Shown one piece after another: positions 33,337 through 42,850 of a stretch of 64,000 bases of DNA (positions are counted from its first letter, which is position 1; each line of letters opens with the position of its first letter). The notes under the pieces are model-generated. The model was not told the DNA's origin. It saw only the letters and a list, made by a program, of their open reading frames with translations, and made no database searches. A program made the translations under genes and the position numbers. Source of the stretch: Taklimakanibacter deserti (GTDB lineage: Bacteria > Pseudomonadota > Alphaproteobacteria > Rhizobiales > Aestuariivirgaceae); contig QORU01000001.1 in assembly GCA_003574785.1 (NCBI GenBank), positions 62,001-126,000 of the forward strand, read 5' to 3'.

Positions 33337-34626
33337 ATGATGGTTCAAAATCTTAGCGATCCCGACGTCCTCATCATCGGTGCGGGGGCGGCCGGCATTG
33401 GTGCGGGCCGGGCCCTGGCCAAGGCCAAGATCCCGTTCCTGATCATCGAAGCGAAGGACCGGATCGGTGGGCGCGCCTATACTGACACCACAAGCCTCGG
33501 TCATTTATGGGACCAGGGCTGTCATTGGTTTCATTCGGCCGACCAGAACGTCTTGCGCAAGCTCGCCGAGGAGATCGGGCACAAATTTCTGAAGCGGCAG
33601 CGCTCAGCGATCATGAAGACCTTCATGAACGGCGCCTGGCAGGCCGACCGGCTCAGGGAAGATTTCGTGTGGGGCATATTGGGCAAAGTGGCTCAGGCCG
33701 GCAGAGAGGGCAGGGATGTCGCGGCGGCGACGCTGCTCGAGCGCGATCACCCCTGGTATCCGATGGCGCGCCACTGGCTCAGTCTCATGTTTTCGGCCGA
33801 GCCCGAAGACATCTCCACCCGCGATGCCGGCAATTACAATGACACCGGCATCAATCTCGCGGTCGAAGACGGTTATGGCGCGCTCGTCGCCAGACTGGCG
33901 GCAGGCCTGCCGATCAGGACGGAGGTCGCGGCGCGCAAGGTTACCGGCCGCGCGGGGGACGTCGTGGTCGAGACGGATCAGGGCACCATCACCGCGAAAG
34001 CGGCCATCGTCGCGACGCCGGCGCGGATGCTGGAATTGGGCAGGATAGAGATCGCGGGCCTCCCGCCTGAGATCGTGGACGCCTTCGCCCAAGTGCCGAT
34101 GGGCTATTACGAGAAGATCGCCATCGCTTTTGACGCAAATGTGTTCGACGGTTTCGAGATGCCCTATGCCGACATTTTCGATCCGGTGGCGCCGACGACG
34201 CGTCCGCTCGGTTTCGAGCTGCATCCCTTCGGTCGGCCGCTCGCCATCACCCACATAGCGGGGCATTTCGCCCGCGACATGGAACGCGAGGGCGAGGCCG
34301 GCATGATCGATTTCGCGCTCTCGGCCCTCGTCAGGGCCTTCGGTTCCGACTTGAGAAAAAGAGTCAAGAAAGCGGTCACAACCCATTGGTCTTCCGATAT
34401 TTTCATCAACGGGGCCTATTCCTGCGCCAAGCCCGGCCATGGCGATGCCCGCAAGGCTTTTGCGGTGCCCATCAGGGAGCGGATCTTCCTTGCCGGCGAG
34501 CACGCGCATCCCTCCTTCCAGGCGACCGCGCATGGCGCCTTCGAGACGGGCGAGAGGGCCGCGGCGAAGGCGCTCGCCTTGCTGGGCAGCAGGGTCGAAG
34601 ATGGGAGAGCGGCCGCCTCGGCCTAA
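33337..34626 (+). CDS. FAD-dependent amine oxidase family protein
   Basis: A 429-residue flavoprotein of the amine-oxidase/NAD(P)-binding Rossmann group. The N-terminal dinucleotide-binding motif is VLIIGAGAAGIGAGRALAKA followed by the acidic IIEAKDRIGGRAYT, the GRxGGR-type motif of monoamine oxidases and desaturases. WDQGCHWFHS contacts flavin; near the C-terminus IFLAGEHAHPSFQATAHGAFETGERAA is the second FAD motif. It begins directly after the folA stop codon. Likely substrate (an amine, or a carotenoid/sterol-like compound) cannot be told. It appears to be part of the thyA-hflKC gene row. Confidence 0.85.
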   Translation: MMVQNLSDPDVLIIGAGAAGIGAGRALAKAKIPFLIIEAKDRIGGRAYTDTTSLGHLWDQGCHWFHSADQNVLRKLAEEIGHKFLKRQRSAIMKTFMNGAWQADRLREDFVWGILGKVAQAGREGRDVAAATLLERDHPWYPMARHWLSLMFSAEPEDISTRDAGNYNDTGINLAVEDGYGALVARLAAGLPIRTEVAARKVTGRAGDVVVETDQGTITAKAAIVATPARMLELGRIEIAGLPPEIVDAFAQVPMGYYEKIAIAFDANVFDGFEMPYADIFDPVAPTTRPLGFELHPFGRPLAITHIAGHFARDMEREGEAGMIDFALSALVRAFGSDLRKRVKKAVTTHWSSDIFINGAYSCAKPGHGDARKAFAVPIRERIFLAGEHAHPSFQATAHGAFETGERAAAKALALLGSRVEDGRAAASA

Positions 34627-34697
34627 TCTGCGGATTGGACTTCGGTGCTCCAAATTCCTATATGGACGCCACCAACAATAAATTGAGGTGAGACTCG

Positions 34698-35792
34698 ATG
34701 CCATGGAATAAGGATGGGGGCGGCGGCGGCAAGGGCCCGTGGGGACAAGGCCCATGGGGCCAAGGACCCGGAGGCCCATCCGGCGGCAATCGCGGGCCCA
34801 CGCCCCCCGATCTCGACGAGCTGATCCGCAAAGGCCAGGACAGCCTCAAGAACATCCTTCCCGGCGGCGCCGGCGGGCGCAGCACCTGGGTGATCTTCAT
34901 CCTCGCGATCCTCGCCCTCATCGCCTTCAACAGCGTCTATCAGGTGCAAGCGGACGAGCGCGGCGTGGTGCTGAGATTGGGCAGCTATGCCCGCACCGTG
35001 GCGCCCGGCCTCCATTTCGCGATCTGGCCGGTCGAGACGCTCGAGACGGTCAGGGTCGAAGCGGAAAACCAGACGGCGATCGGCGCCACCGCCAATGAAG
35101 GGCTGATGCTGGCGGGCGACCAGAACCTGGTCGACATCCGCTTCACCGTCCTGTGGAAGATCAAGAACCCGGAAGAATATCTGTTCAATGTGAGCGACCA
35201 GGAGAAACTGGTCAAAGTCGTCGCCGAAAGCGCCATGCGCGAGATCGTCGGCCGGACGCCCGCCGAGGAAGTCCGCACCACCGGCCGTCTCGCCGCACAG
35301 GACCAGGTGATGGGCATCACCCAGACGACGCTCGACAGCTATTCGGCGGGCATACTCATCACCGGCCTCAAGCTCGAAAAGGCCGACCCGCCGGCTGAAG
35401 TTCTCGATGCCTTCGAAGAAGTGCAGCGCGCCGAGCAGGACCAGGCCCGCCTCATCAACGAGGCCGATCAATATGCCAATCAGCGCCGCCGCCTGGTGGA
35501 AGGCGAAGCGGCAAAGGTCATCGAGGATGCCAAGGGCTACAAGGCCCGCGTCACGCTCGAGGCCCAGGGCGAGGCGCAGCGTTTCCTCAGTGTCTACGAG
35601 CAATACAAGAATGCCAAGGACGTGACGCGCCAGCGCATCTTCCTCGAGACCCTCGAAGATATCCTCGAGAAGTCGAACAAGGTCATCATCGAGGGCGGCC
35701 AGGGCCAGGGTGTGGTTCCCTATCTGCCGTTGCCCGAGATCGAGAAGCGCCAGACTACGACGACGCCGCCGGCGCAGGGAGCAAATCAATGA
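34698..35792 (+). CDS. hflK: HflK, FtsH protease modulator subunit
   Basis: A 364-residue membrane protein of the SPFH/band-7 family. Residues 1-35 are Gly/Pro-rich and unstructured (GGGGGKGPWGQGPWG). A single membrane helix is at about 57-77 (STWVIFILAILALIAFNSVY). The SPFH domain follows (VQADERGVVLRLGSYARTVAPGLHFAIWP), then a coiled-coil (RAEQDQARLINEADQYANQRRRLVEGEAAKVI). HflK and HflC assemble into a large periplasmic cage around FtsH and limit its degradation of membrane proteins. A strong GAGGTGAG precedes the ATG. The ATGA overlap with hflC indicates coupled translation. Confidence 0.95.
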   Translation: MPWNKDGGGGGKGPWGQGPWGQGPGGPSGGNRGPTPPDLDELIRKGQDSLKNILPGGAGGRSTWVIFILAILALIAFNSVYQVQADERGVVLRLGSYARTVAPGLHFAIWPVETLETVRVEAENQTAIGATANEGLMLAGDQNLVDIRFTVLWKIKNPEEYLFNVSDQEKLVKVVAESAMREIVGRTPAEEVRTTGRLAAQDQVMGITQTTLDSYSAGILITGLKLEKADPPAEVLDAFEEVQRAEQDQARLINEADQYANQRRRLVEGEAAKVIEDAKGYKARVTLEAQGEAQRFLSVYEQYKNAKDVTRQRIFLETLEDILEKSNKVIIEGGQGQGVVPYLPLPEIEKRQTTTTPPAQGANQ

Positions 35793-36673
35793 ACTTCTTC
35801 AAATCTTCCGGCGTCATCATCATCGCCATCCTGGCGCTCATCGTCTGGTCGTCGACATTCATCGTCGATGAACGCAAGAAGGCGCTGGTCCTGCGCTTCG
35901 GCGAGATCAACCGCATCGTCGAGAAGCCGGGCCTCTATTTCAAGATCCCGATCGCCGACGATGTGGTGCCGATCGAGGACCGCATGATCCTGTGGACCAG
36001 CGACAATATGAGCGTCCAGGTGGTCGACGGGCGGCGCTATCTCGTCGATGCCGTCACCATGGCGCGCATCGTCAATGCCCAGCGCTTCCGCGAGACCGTG
36101 TCGGCCGATATCTCGCGCGCCTGGGACCGCATCAAGACGCGCCTCGATGCCGCTTTGCGCCAGACCTATGGCAAGCGCACCTTCGAGGCGGCGCTCTCCA
36201 AGGATCGCGCCGTGATGATGCGCGAGATCCGCGACAGCGTGCGCGCCGAAGCGCTCAACAACGGCATCGAGATCGTCGATGTGCGCATCGTGCGCACCGA
36301 CCTCATGGATGAAGTTCTGAAGAATACCTATGAGCGGATGAGCTCGGAGCGCATCGCCGAGGCCAAGGACCTCAGAGGCCGCGGCGAAGCGCGCAAGATC
36401 GAGATCATGGCGCAGGCCGACCGCGCCTATACCGAAAAACTTGCCGATGCACGCCGCCAGTCGGAGGTCATCCGCGGCGAGGGCGAAGGCGAGCGCAACA
36501 AGACCTTCGCCGATGCGTTCCAGAAGGATCCGGAATTCTTCGCCTTCTACCGGTCGATGCAGGCCTATGCGAAGAGCCTGTCGAGCTCGGGCACGACGCT
36601 GGTGCTGAAGCCCGATTCGGACTTCTTCAAATATCTGGGCATGGACAAGGCGCAGCCAGCGCCCCAGCAATGA
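35789..36673 (+). CDS. hflC: HflC, FtsH protease modulator subunit
   Basis: A 294-residue partner of HflK. N-terminal membrane helix at 7-25 (GVIIIAILALIVWSSTFIV), SPFH domain (VDERKKALVLRFGEINRIVEKPGLYFKIP), and helical region with ERIAEAKDLRGRGEARKIEIMAQADRAY. Pairs alternately with HflK in the cage that encloses FtsH. Its start overlaps hflK by 4 bp and its stop overlaps the DUF2065 gene by 4 bp. The conserved hflK-hflC-DUF2065-protease order supports the assignment. Confidence 0.95.
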   Translation: MNFFKSSGVIIIAILALIVWSSTFIVDERKKALVLRFGEINRIVEKPGLYFKIPIADDVVPIEDRMILWTSDNMSVQVVDGRRYLVDAVTMARIVNAQRFRETVSADISRAWDRIKTRLDAALRQTYGKRTFEAALSKDRAVMMREIRDSVRAEALNNGIEIVDVRIVRTDLMDEVLKNTYERMSSERIAEAKDLRGRGEARKIEIMAQADRAYTEKLADARRQSEVIRGEGEGERNKTFADAFQKDPEFFAFYRSMQAYAKSLSSSGTTLVLKPDSDFFKYLGMDKAQPAPQQ

Positions 36674-36870
36674 GCGATTTTGTGACGGCCCTCGGTCTCG
36701 TCTTCGTGATCGAGGGCCTTCTTTATGCCTTTGTTCCGGGCCATCTGAAGGCGGTGATGGCGCTGATGCAGACCACCCCGGAAGACAGCCTGCGCATGGG
36801 CGGGCTCATCGCGACGGCGGTCGGCGTCGCCTTGGTGTGGCTCGCCCGGGCGGTCCTCGGAGGATCATGA
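36670..36870 (+). CDS. DUF2065 small membrane protein
   Basis: A 66-residue protein with two hydrophobic helices (about 4-26 and 43-63: ALGLVFVIEGLLYAFVPGHL; MGGLIATAVGVALVWLARAVL). The pattern LGLVLVIEGLlyAlvP is the DUF2065 signature. It is found next to hflC in many proteobacteria and may be an HflKC/FtsH accessory, but no function is proven. Translation is coupled to hflC by the ATGA overlap. Confidence 0.88.
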   Translation: MSDFVTALGLVFVIEGLLYAFVPGHLKAVMALMQTTPEDSLRMGGLIATAVGVALVWLARAVLGGS

Positions 36871-36960
36871 AATCGTGATATTGAACGGGTTGCGGGGGAT
36901 GGGCGTTAGACCCTACTGGTCTGGTGTCCGGTCGGACATATGATGACGGAGAAGCGGATT

Positions 36961-38448
36961 ATGAATGGAACGGTGAAACGGGTTCTGGCCGCGGCGATCG
37001 CAGCCCCGCTGGCCTTCATGGCCTATGACGGCCTTGCCCCAGCCATCCCGGCGCAAGCCCAGCAACTTCAACAGCTTCCGACCGTCGCCGACCTTGCCGA
37101 AAAGCTGTCGCCGGCGGTCGTCTCGATCGCCACGACGCAGAAGGTTGCAGGCGGCGTGCAATTGCAGATTCCGGATCTGCCGCCCGACGTGCCGTTCCGT
37201 GACATGTTCGAGGATTTCTTCAAGCGCCAGCGCCCGGGCGGCAGGCCCGAGCCCCGCACCGTCAACTCGCAAGGTTCCGGCTTCGTCATCGATGCCTCGG
37301 GGATCATCGTCACCAATAACCACGTGATCGAGCAGTCGGAAGACATCACCGTCGTCTTCACCGACGGCACCAGCCTCAAGGCGGAACTCGTCGGGCGCGA
37401 TCCGAAGACCGATATCGCGGTGCTCCGGGTGAAGCCCGACAAGCCGCTCACCGCCGTCAGTTTCGGCGACAGCGACAAGCTCAGGGTCGGCGACTGGGTG
37501 CTCGCCATCGGCAATCCCTTCGGCCTCGGCGGCTCGGTGTCGCTCGGCATCGTCTCGGCGCGCAACCGCGACATCAATGCCGGCCCCTATGACGACTTCA
37601 TCCAGACCGATGCGGCCATCAACAAGGGCAATTCCGGCGGGCCGCTGTTCAATCTCGCGGGCGAGGTGGTGGGCATCAACACCGCCATCTATTCGCCTTC
37701 GGGCGGCTCTGTCGGCATCGGTTTCTCGGTTCCGGCGGCCACCGTCAGGGGCGTTGTCGACCAGCTCGTCAAATATGGCGAGACACGGCGCGGCTGGCTC
37801 GGCGTGCGCATCCAGTCGCTGACCGATGATCTGGCCGAAGGCCTCGATCTCGGCGCCAAGGCGCAAGGGGCGCTGGTCGCCGAGGTGACGCCGACCGGAC
37901 CCGCCGACAAGGCCGGGCTCAAGCCGCGCGATGTCATCGTCGAGTTCGACGGCAAGCCCATTCGCGACATGAAGGATCTGCCGCGCGTCGTCGCCGATAC
38001 GCCGATCGGCAAGAAAGTGACCGTCAAGGTCATGCGCGAAGGCAAGCCGGTCGAGATCCAGGCCGAGGTCGGCCGCCTCGAGGACGGCGAGAAGCTCGTC
38101 GCCGCCACCAGTCCGGAGGCCGGGCCCTCGGCCGACACGGCCGATACGCTCGGCATGAAACTCTCGATCATCACCGATGTCGAGCGCCAGCGCTTCAAGA
38201 TCGATGAGGGCCTCGAGGGCGCCATCGTCACCGAGGTCGATCCCAATGGGCCGGCGGCCGAGAAGCGCATCGAGCCCGGCGATGTCATCACCGAGGCCGG
38301 CCAGAAGACGGTCAAGAATCCGGGCGATGTGACGGCGCGCGTCAAGGACGCGGAAGTGGCGCAGAAGAAGACCGTGCTGCTGTTCGTCGCCAAAGGCGGC
38401 AAGCAGAGCGAGATGCGCTTCATCGCGGTGAAGATCAAGAAGGAGTAG
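36961..38448 (+). CDS. Do-family periplasmic serine protease (DegP/MucD-like)
   Basis: A 495-residue protease-chaperone. Signal peptide at residues 1-35 (ending PAQA). The trypsin-like domain carries the triad His121 (TNNHVIEQ), Asp151 (PKTDIAVL) and Ser225 (NKGNSGGPLF). Two PDZ domains follow (about 270-360 and 390-490; RRGWLGVRIQSLTDDLAEGL, and the second starting LGMKLSIIT). It removes misfolded envelope proteins. ATG 36961 is chosen because GGAGAAG lies 6 bp ahead; an earlier ATG at 36940 is in frame with a weaker site. Its position right after hflKC makes a quality-control block. A hairpin pair follows at 38451. Confidence 0.93.
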   Translation: MNGTVKRVLAAAIAAPLAFMAYDGLAPAIPAQAQQLQQLPTVADLAEKLSPAVVSIATTQKVAGGVQLQIPDLPPDVPFRDMFEDFFKRQRPGGRPEPRTVNSQGSGFVIDASGIIVTNNHVIEQSEDITVVFTDGTSLKAELVGRDPKTDIAVLRVKPDKPLTAVSFGDSDKLRVGDWVLAIGNPFGLGGSVSLGIVSARNRDINAGPYDDFIQTDAAINKGNSGGPLFNLAGEVVGINTAIYSPSGGSVGIGFSVPAATVRGVVDQLVKYGETRRGWLGVRIQSLTDDLAEGLDLGAKAQGALVAEVTPTGPADKAGLKPRDVIVEFDGKPIRDMKDLPRVVADTPIGKKVTVKVMREGKPVEIQAEVGRLEDGEKLVAATSPEAGPSADTADTLGMKLSIITDVERQRFKIDEGLEGAIVTEVDPNGPAAEKRIEPGDVITEAGQKTVKNPGDVTARVKDAEVAQKKTVLLFVAKGGKQSEMRFIAVKIKKE

Positions 38449-38450
38449 TT

Positions 38451-38487
38451 GTCGGCAAGCTTGCCGACCTCTCCCTTACCAAGGGAG
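38451..38487. terminator. two tandem hairpins between convergent protease gene and serB
   Basis: A perfect 18-bp palindrome, GTCGGCAAGCTTGCCGAC (38451-38468), is followed by CTCCCTT-ACC-AAGGGAG (38471-38487). They lie in the 47-bp gap between converging genes. No clear T-run follows, so they may act as mRNA-end-protecting hairpins or a Rho-assisted terminator used from both sides. Confidence 0.5.
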
Positions 38488-38495
38488 CGCTCTAG

Positions 38496-39371
38496 CTAAC
38501 GAAACTCCTCGCGCCGGTAGCCTTGCAGATAGAGGAGGGCGGTGAGATCGCCATGGTTGATGGCGACGGAAACCGCTTCCTGGACCTTCGGCTTGGCGTG
38601 GAGCGCGACACCTAGACCCGCATCCTTCAGCATCGGGATGTCATTGGCGCCGTCGCCGACGGCGAGGGTGTCGGCGAGATCGATGCCCAGCTTTCTTGCA
38701 AGCTCATGCAGTGCGGAAACCTTGGCGTCCTTGCCGAGGATCGGCTCGCGGACCGTTCCCATGAGCTTGCCTTGATTGATGACGAGCTCATTCGCCCGGT
38801 GCTCGTCGAAGCTCAGATGCCTGGCGACATGGCCGGTGAACTGGACGAAGCCGCCGGAGACGAGGGCGGCATAGGCGCCATGGGCCTTCATTGTGGCGAT
38901 CAGGGTCTTGCCGCCCGATGTGAAAGTGATCCGTTCGCTGAGGACCGTGGCGATGGCCGTTTCCGGCAAGCCCTTCATCAGAGCGAGACGCGCCTTCAGC
39001 GCGCCTTCGAAATCGAGCTCGCCCCGCATGGCGCTGGCAGTGATCTCCTTGATGCGCTCGCCGACACCGGCAAGGGCCCCCAGTTCGTCGATGCATTCCT
39101 GCCCGATCATGGTCGAGTCCATGTCGGCGATGAGAAGCCGCTTGCGGCGGTTCTCGGCGGGAAGGTGAGCGACATCGATCGGCTGATCCTTGACGAGCCG
39201 GCCGATCTCGGCGCGCTCGGCGGGAGAAAGCGAACGCACGGTAAATTGCAGCGCCTCACGCTCATGCAGCCATTGCGGCTTCGCCGCCGCGAGGTCGCCG
39301 ACCGACCTCGAGATCGCCGGACTGATTGCGCGCGAGCCCGGGGCTGCTATGAGAATGACAACGGAGTCCAT
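38496..39371 (-). CDS. serB: phosphoserine phosphatase
   Basis: A 291-residue HAD-superfamily enzyme for the last step of serine synthesis. HAD motifs: LIADMDSTMI (motif I, nucleophile Asp), LVSGGFVQFT (motif II Ser), a Lys in ILGKDAK (motif III) and VGDGANDIPML (motif IV). The N-terminal ~80 residues form the small ACT-like domain of SerB. The start is ATG 39371 (MDSVVILIAAPG), because the frame upstream is antisense to miaA. It is divergent from miaA, with only 6 bp between the start codons. Confidence 0.92.
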   Translation of the reverse strand: MDSVVILIAAPGSRAISPAISRSVGDLAAAKPQWLHEREALQFTVRSLSPAERAEIGRLVKDQPIDVAHLPAENRRKRLLIADMDSTMIGQECIDELGALAGVGERIKEITASAMRGELDFEGALKARLALMKGLPETAIATVLSERITFTSGGKTLIATMKAHGAYAALVSGGFVQFTGHVARHLSFDEHRANELVINQGKLMGTVREPILGKDAKVSALHELARKLGIDLADTLAVGDGANDIPMLKDAGLGVALHAKPKVQEAVSVAINHGDLTALLYLQGYRREEFR

Positions 39372-39377
39372 CCACCC

Positions 39378-40247
39378 ATGCCTTTGGAAAAGCGAGCGGT
39401 GCTTATCGCAGGACCGACCGCCAGCGGCAAGTCGGCGCTGGCCATCGCGCTGGCGCATGAGCGGGGCGGGGTCGTCGTCAATGCCGATGCAATGCAGGTC
39501 TATCGCGAGCTCCGGATCCTGACGGCTCGGCCCAGCGAAGAAGACGAGGCCCAGGTGCCGCACCGGCTCTATGGCCATGTCTCGGGCTCGAGCACCTATT
39601 CGGTGGCCCGCTGGCTCGCCGATGCGACGACCGAGATCGAGGCGGTGTGGCGCTCGGGCCGGGTGCCGATCATCACCGGCGGAACCGGGCTCTATTTCAA
39701 GGCGCTGGAGCAGGGGCTTGCCGACATCCCGCTGATCCCGCCCGACATCACCGAGAAATGGCGGGCCGCCAAGGGCGACCTCCATGCCGAGCTCGCCAAG
39801 CGCGACGAAGGAGCGGCGGCCCGGCTCAACCCCAATGACCGGCAGCGCATCATCAGGGCGCTCGAGGTCTTCGAAGGCACCGGCCGGCCCCTCGATTACT
39901 GGCAGCGGGCGGCACAGAGCCAGGCCGCGCTGGCCGACACCGAGGTCGAGCGGATATTCCTCAATCCGGACCGCAAGGTCCTCTATAAGAGGGCGGATGA
40001 GCGTTTCGCCCGCATGGTCAAGGAGGGCGGGGTCGAGGAGGTCAAGGCGCTGCTGGCGCTGGGGCTCGATACCGGCAAGCCCCTGATGAAGGCCATCGGG
40101 GTCCGGGAAATCGCGGCTTTCCTCTCGGGCTGGCGGGGGCTCGATGACGCCATCGAGGCCGGCCAGACGGCGACCCGGCAGTATATCAAGCGGCAGCTGA
40201 CCTGGTGGCGGAACCAGATGCAGGGCTGGGACGAGAGACGCGCTTGA
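39378..40247 (+). CDS. miaA: tRNA dimethylallyltransferase
   Basis: A 289-residue enzyme that prenylates adenosine-37 next to the anticodon of tRNAs reading UNN codons. P-loop GPTASGKSALAIALA, the DMAPP/tRNA segment VNADAMQVYRELRILTARP, GGTGLYFKALEQGL, and the C-terminal RQYIKRQLTWWRNQM are all present. The start ATG 39378 follows GGAG at 11 bp. The gene lies just ahead of the ilv leader; since tRNA modification by MiaA changes leader-peptide translation speed in several attenuators, the placement is noteworthy, though the link here is inference. Confidence 0.95.
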   Translation: MPLEKRAVLIAGPTASGKSALAIALAHERGGVVVNADAMQVYRELRILTARPSEEDEAQVPHRLYGHVSGSSTYSVARWLADATTEIEAVWRSGRVPIITGGTGLYFKALEQGLADIPLIPPDITEKWRAAKGDLHAELAKRDEGAAARLNPNDRQRIIRALEVFEGTGRPLDYWQRAAQSQAALADTEVERIFLNPDRKVLYKRADERFARMVKEGGVEEVKALLALGLDTGKPLMKAIGVREIAAFLSGWRGLDDAIEAGQTATRQYIKRQLTWWRNQMQGWDERRA

Positions 40248-40279
40248 CCTTTTCCCCGTGCCCCACTACAAGGCTCGCC

Positions 40280-40333
40280 ATGAACCAATCTCTCGTTCTT
40301 ATCGTAGGAATGCGCGTCGCCGGGGCAGCCTAA
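40280..40333 (+). CDS. ilvIH leader peptide
   Basis: A 17-codon frame, MNQSLVLIVGMRVAGAA, with AAGG 7 bp before the ATG. It has five branched-chain residues in a row (Leu-Val-Leu-Ile-Val) and another Val at 13. It is followed within 25 bp by a hairpin-terminator just before ilvI. This is the arrangement of transcription attenuation: when charged Leu/Val/Ile tRNAs are scarce the ribosome stalls on the control codons and termination is prevented. Too short for standard gene calling. Alternative pairing seen: GCGCGTC (40312-40318, in codons 11-13) with GACGCGC (40352-40358), and GGCAGC/GCTGCC around the stop codon. Confidence 0.8.
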   Translation: MNQSLVLIVGMRVAGAA

Positions 40334-40355
40334 GCTGCCGCGATACTGGCTGACG

Positions 40356-40386
40356 CGCAAAGGGCTCCCTCGGGGGCCTTTTTTAT
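40356..40386 (+). terminator. attenuator terminator of the ilvIH leader
   Basis: AAAGGGCTCCC pairs with GGGGGCCTTTT (one bulged G and one G-U) with a short loop, followed by TTTTTTATT. It lies between the leader peptide stop (40333) and the ilvI start (40437). Confidence 0.82.
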
Positions 40387-40436
40387 TGCCCGCGATGGAA
40401 CGATGGCTCGAGACGGAAAGAGGAAGGACGAAGACG

Positions 40437-42215
<1,779 letters not shown>

Positions 42216-42227
42216 GGAAGAACGACA

Positions 42228-42785
42228 ATGAACATGCAATCGCAACCGGCTTCCGCCTATTTCCTCGACGACCGCAAGCAGGCGATCGAGACGCACACGC
42301 TATGCGTCGTGGTCGACAACGAGCCGGGCGTACTCGCCCGTGTCATCGGCCTGTTCTCGGGGCGCGGCTACAATATCGATTCTCTCACGGTCTCCGAGAC
42401 CGAGCATGAGGCGCATGTGTCGCGCATTACCATCGTGACCTCGGGCACGCGCAACGTGATCGAGCAGATCAGAGCGCAACTCGACCGCATGGTGCCAGTC
42501 CATTCGGTGGCCGACCTCACGGTCCAGGGCAATGCCATCGAACGCGAATTGGCGCTCATCAAGGTGGCGGGGAAGGGCGAGAAGCGCATGGAAGCGCTCC
42601 GCCTCGCCGATGCCTTCCGCGCCCGCGTCATCGATGCGACGACCGAGAGCTTCGTCTTCGAGCTGACCGGCAAGACCAGCAAGGTCGACCAGTTCATCTC
42701 GCTGATGCAGCCATTGGGCCTTGTCGAGGTCTCGCGCACGGGCATCGCCGCCATTTCGCGCGGGCCCGAGGGCATGAAGATCTGA
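42228..42785 (+). CDS. ilvH: acetolactate synthase small (regulatory) subunit
   Basis: A 185-residue regulatory partner of IlvI. An N-terminal ACT domain begins at about residue 24 (HTLCVVVDNEPGVLARVIGLFSGRGYNIDSLTV) and binds valine for feedback inhibition. The C-terminal domain (about 95-185; ALIKVAGKGEKRMEALRLADAFRARVIDAT) fits the second ALS small-subunit domain. The N-terminal extension of 20 residues before the ACT domain is typical of rhizobial IlvH. It is in one operon with ilvI. Confidence 0.95.
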   Translation: MNMQSQPASAYFLDDRKQAIETHTLCVVVDNEPGVLARVIGLFSGRGYNIDSLTVSETEHEAHVSRITIVTSGTRNVIEQIRAQLDRMVPVHSVADLTVQGNAIERELALIKVAGKGEKRMEALRLADAFRARVIDATTESFVFELTGKTSKVDQFISLMQPLGLVEVSRTGIAAISRGPEGMKI

Positions 42786-42850
42786 AGCCATTATTTGAGC
42801 ATGATCTTTTCGGAAATCGTTGGCCGGGAAAAGTAAGCTGGGGGCTTTTC

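Noticed and set aside
38706..39377. 224-codon N-terminal extension of MiaA
   Set aside because: It is antisense to serB; MiaA family proteins start at the P-loop region, matching ATG 39378.
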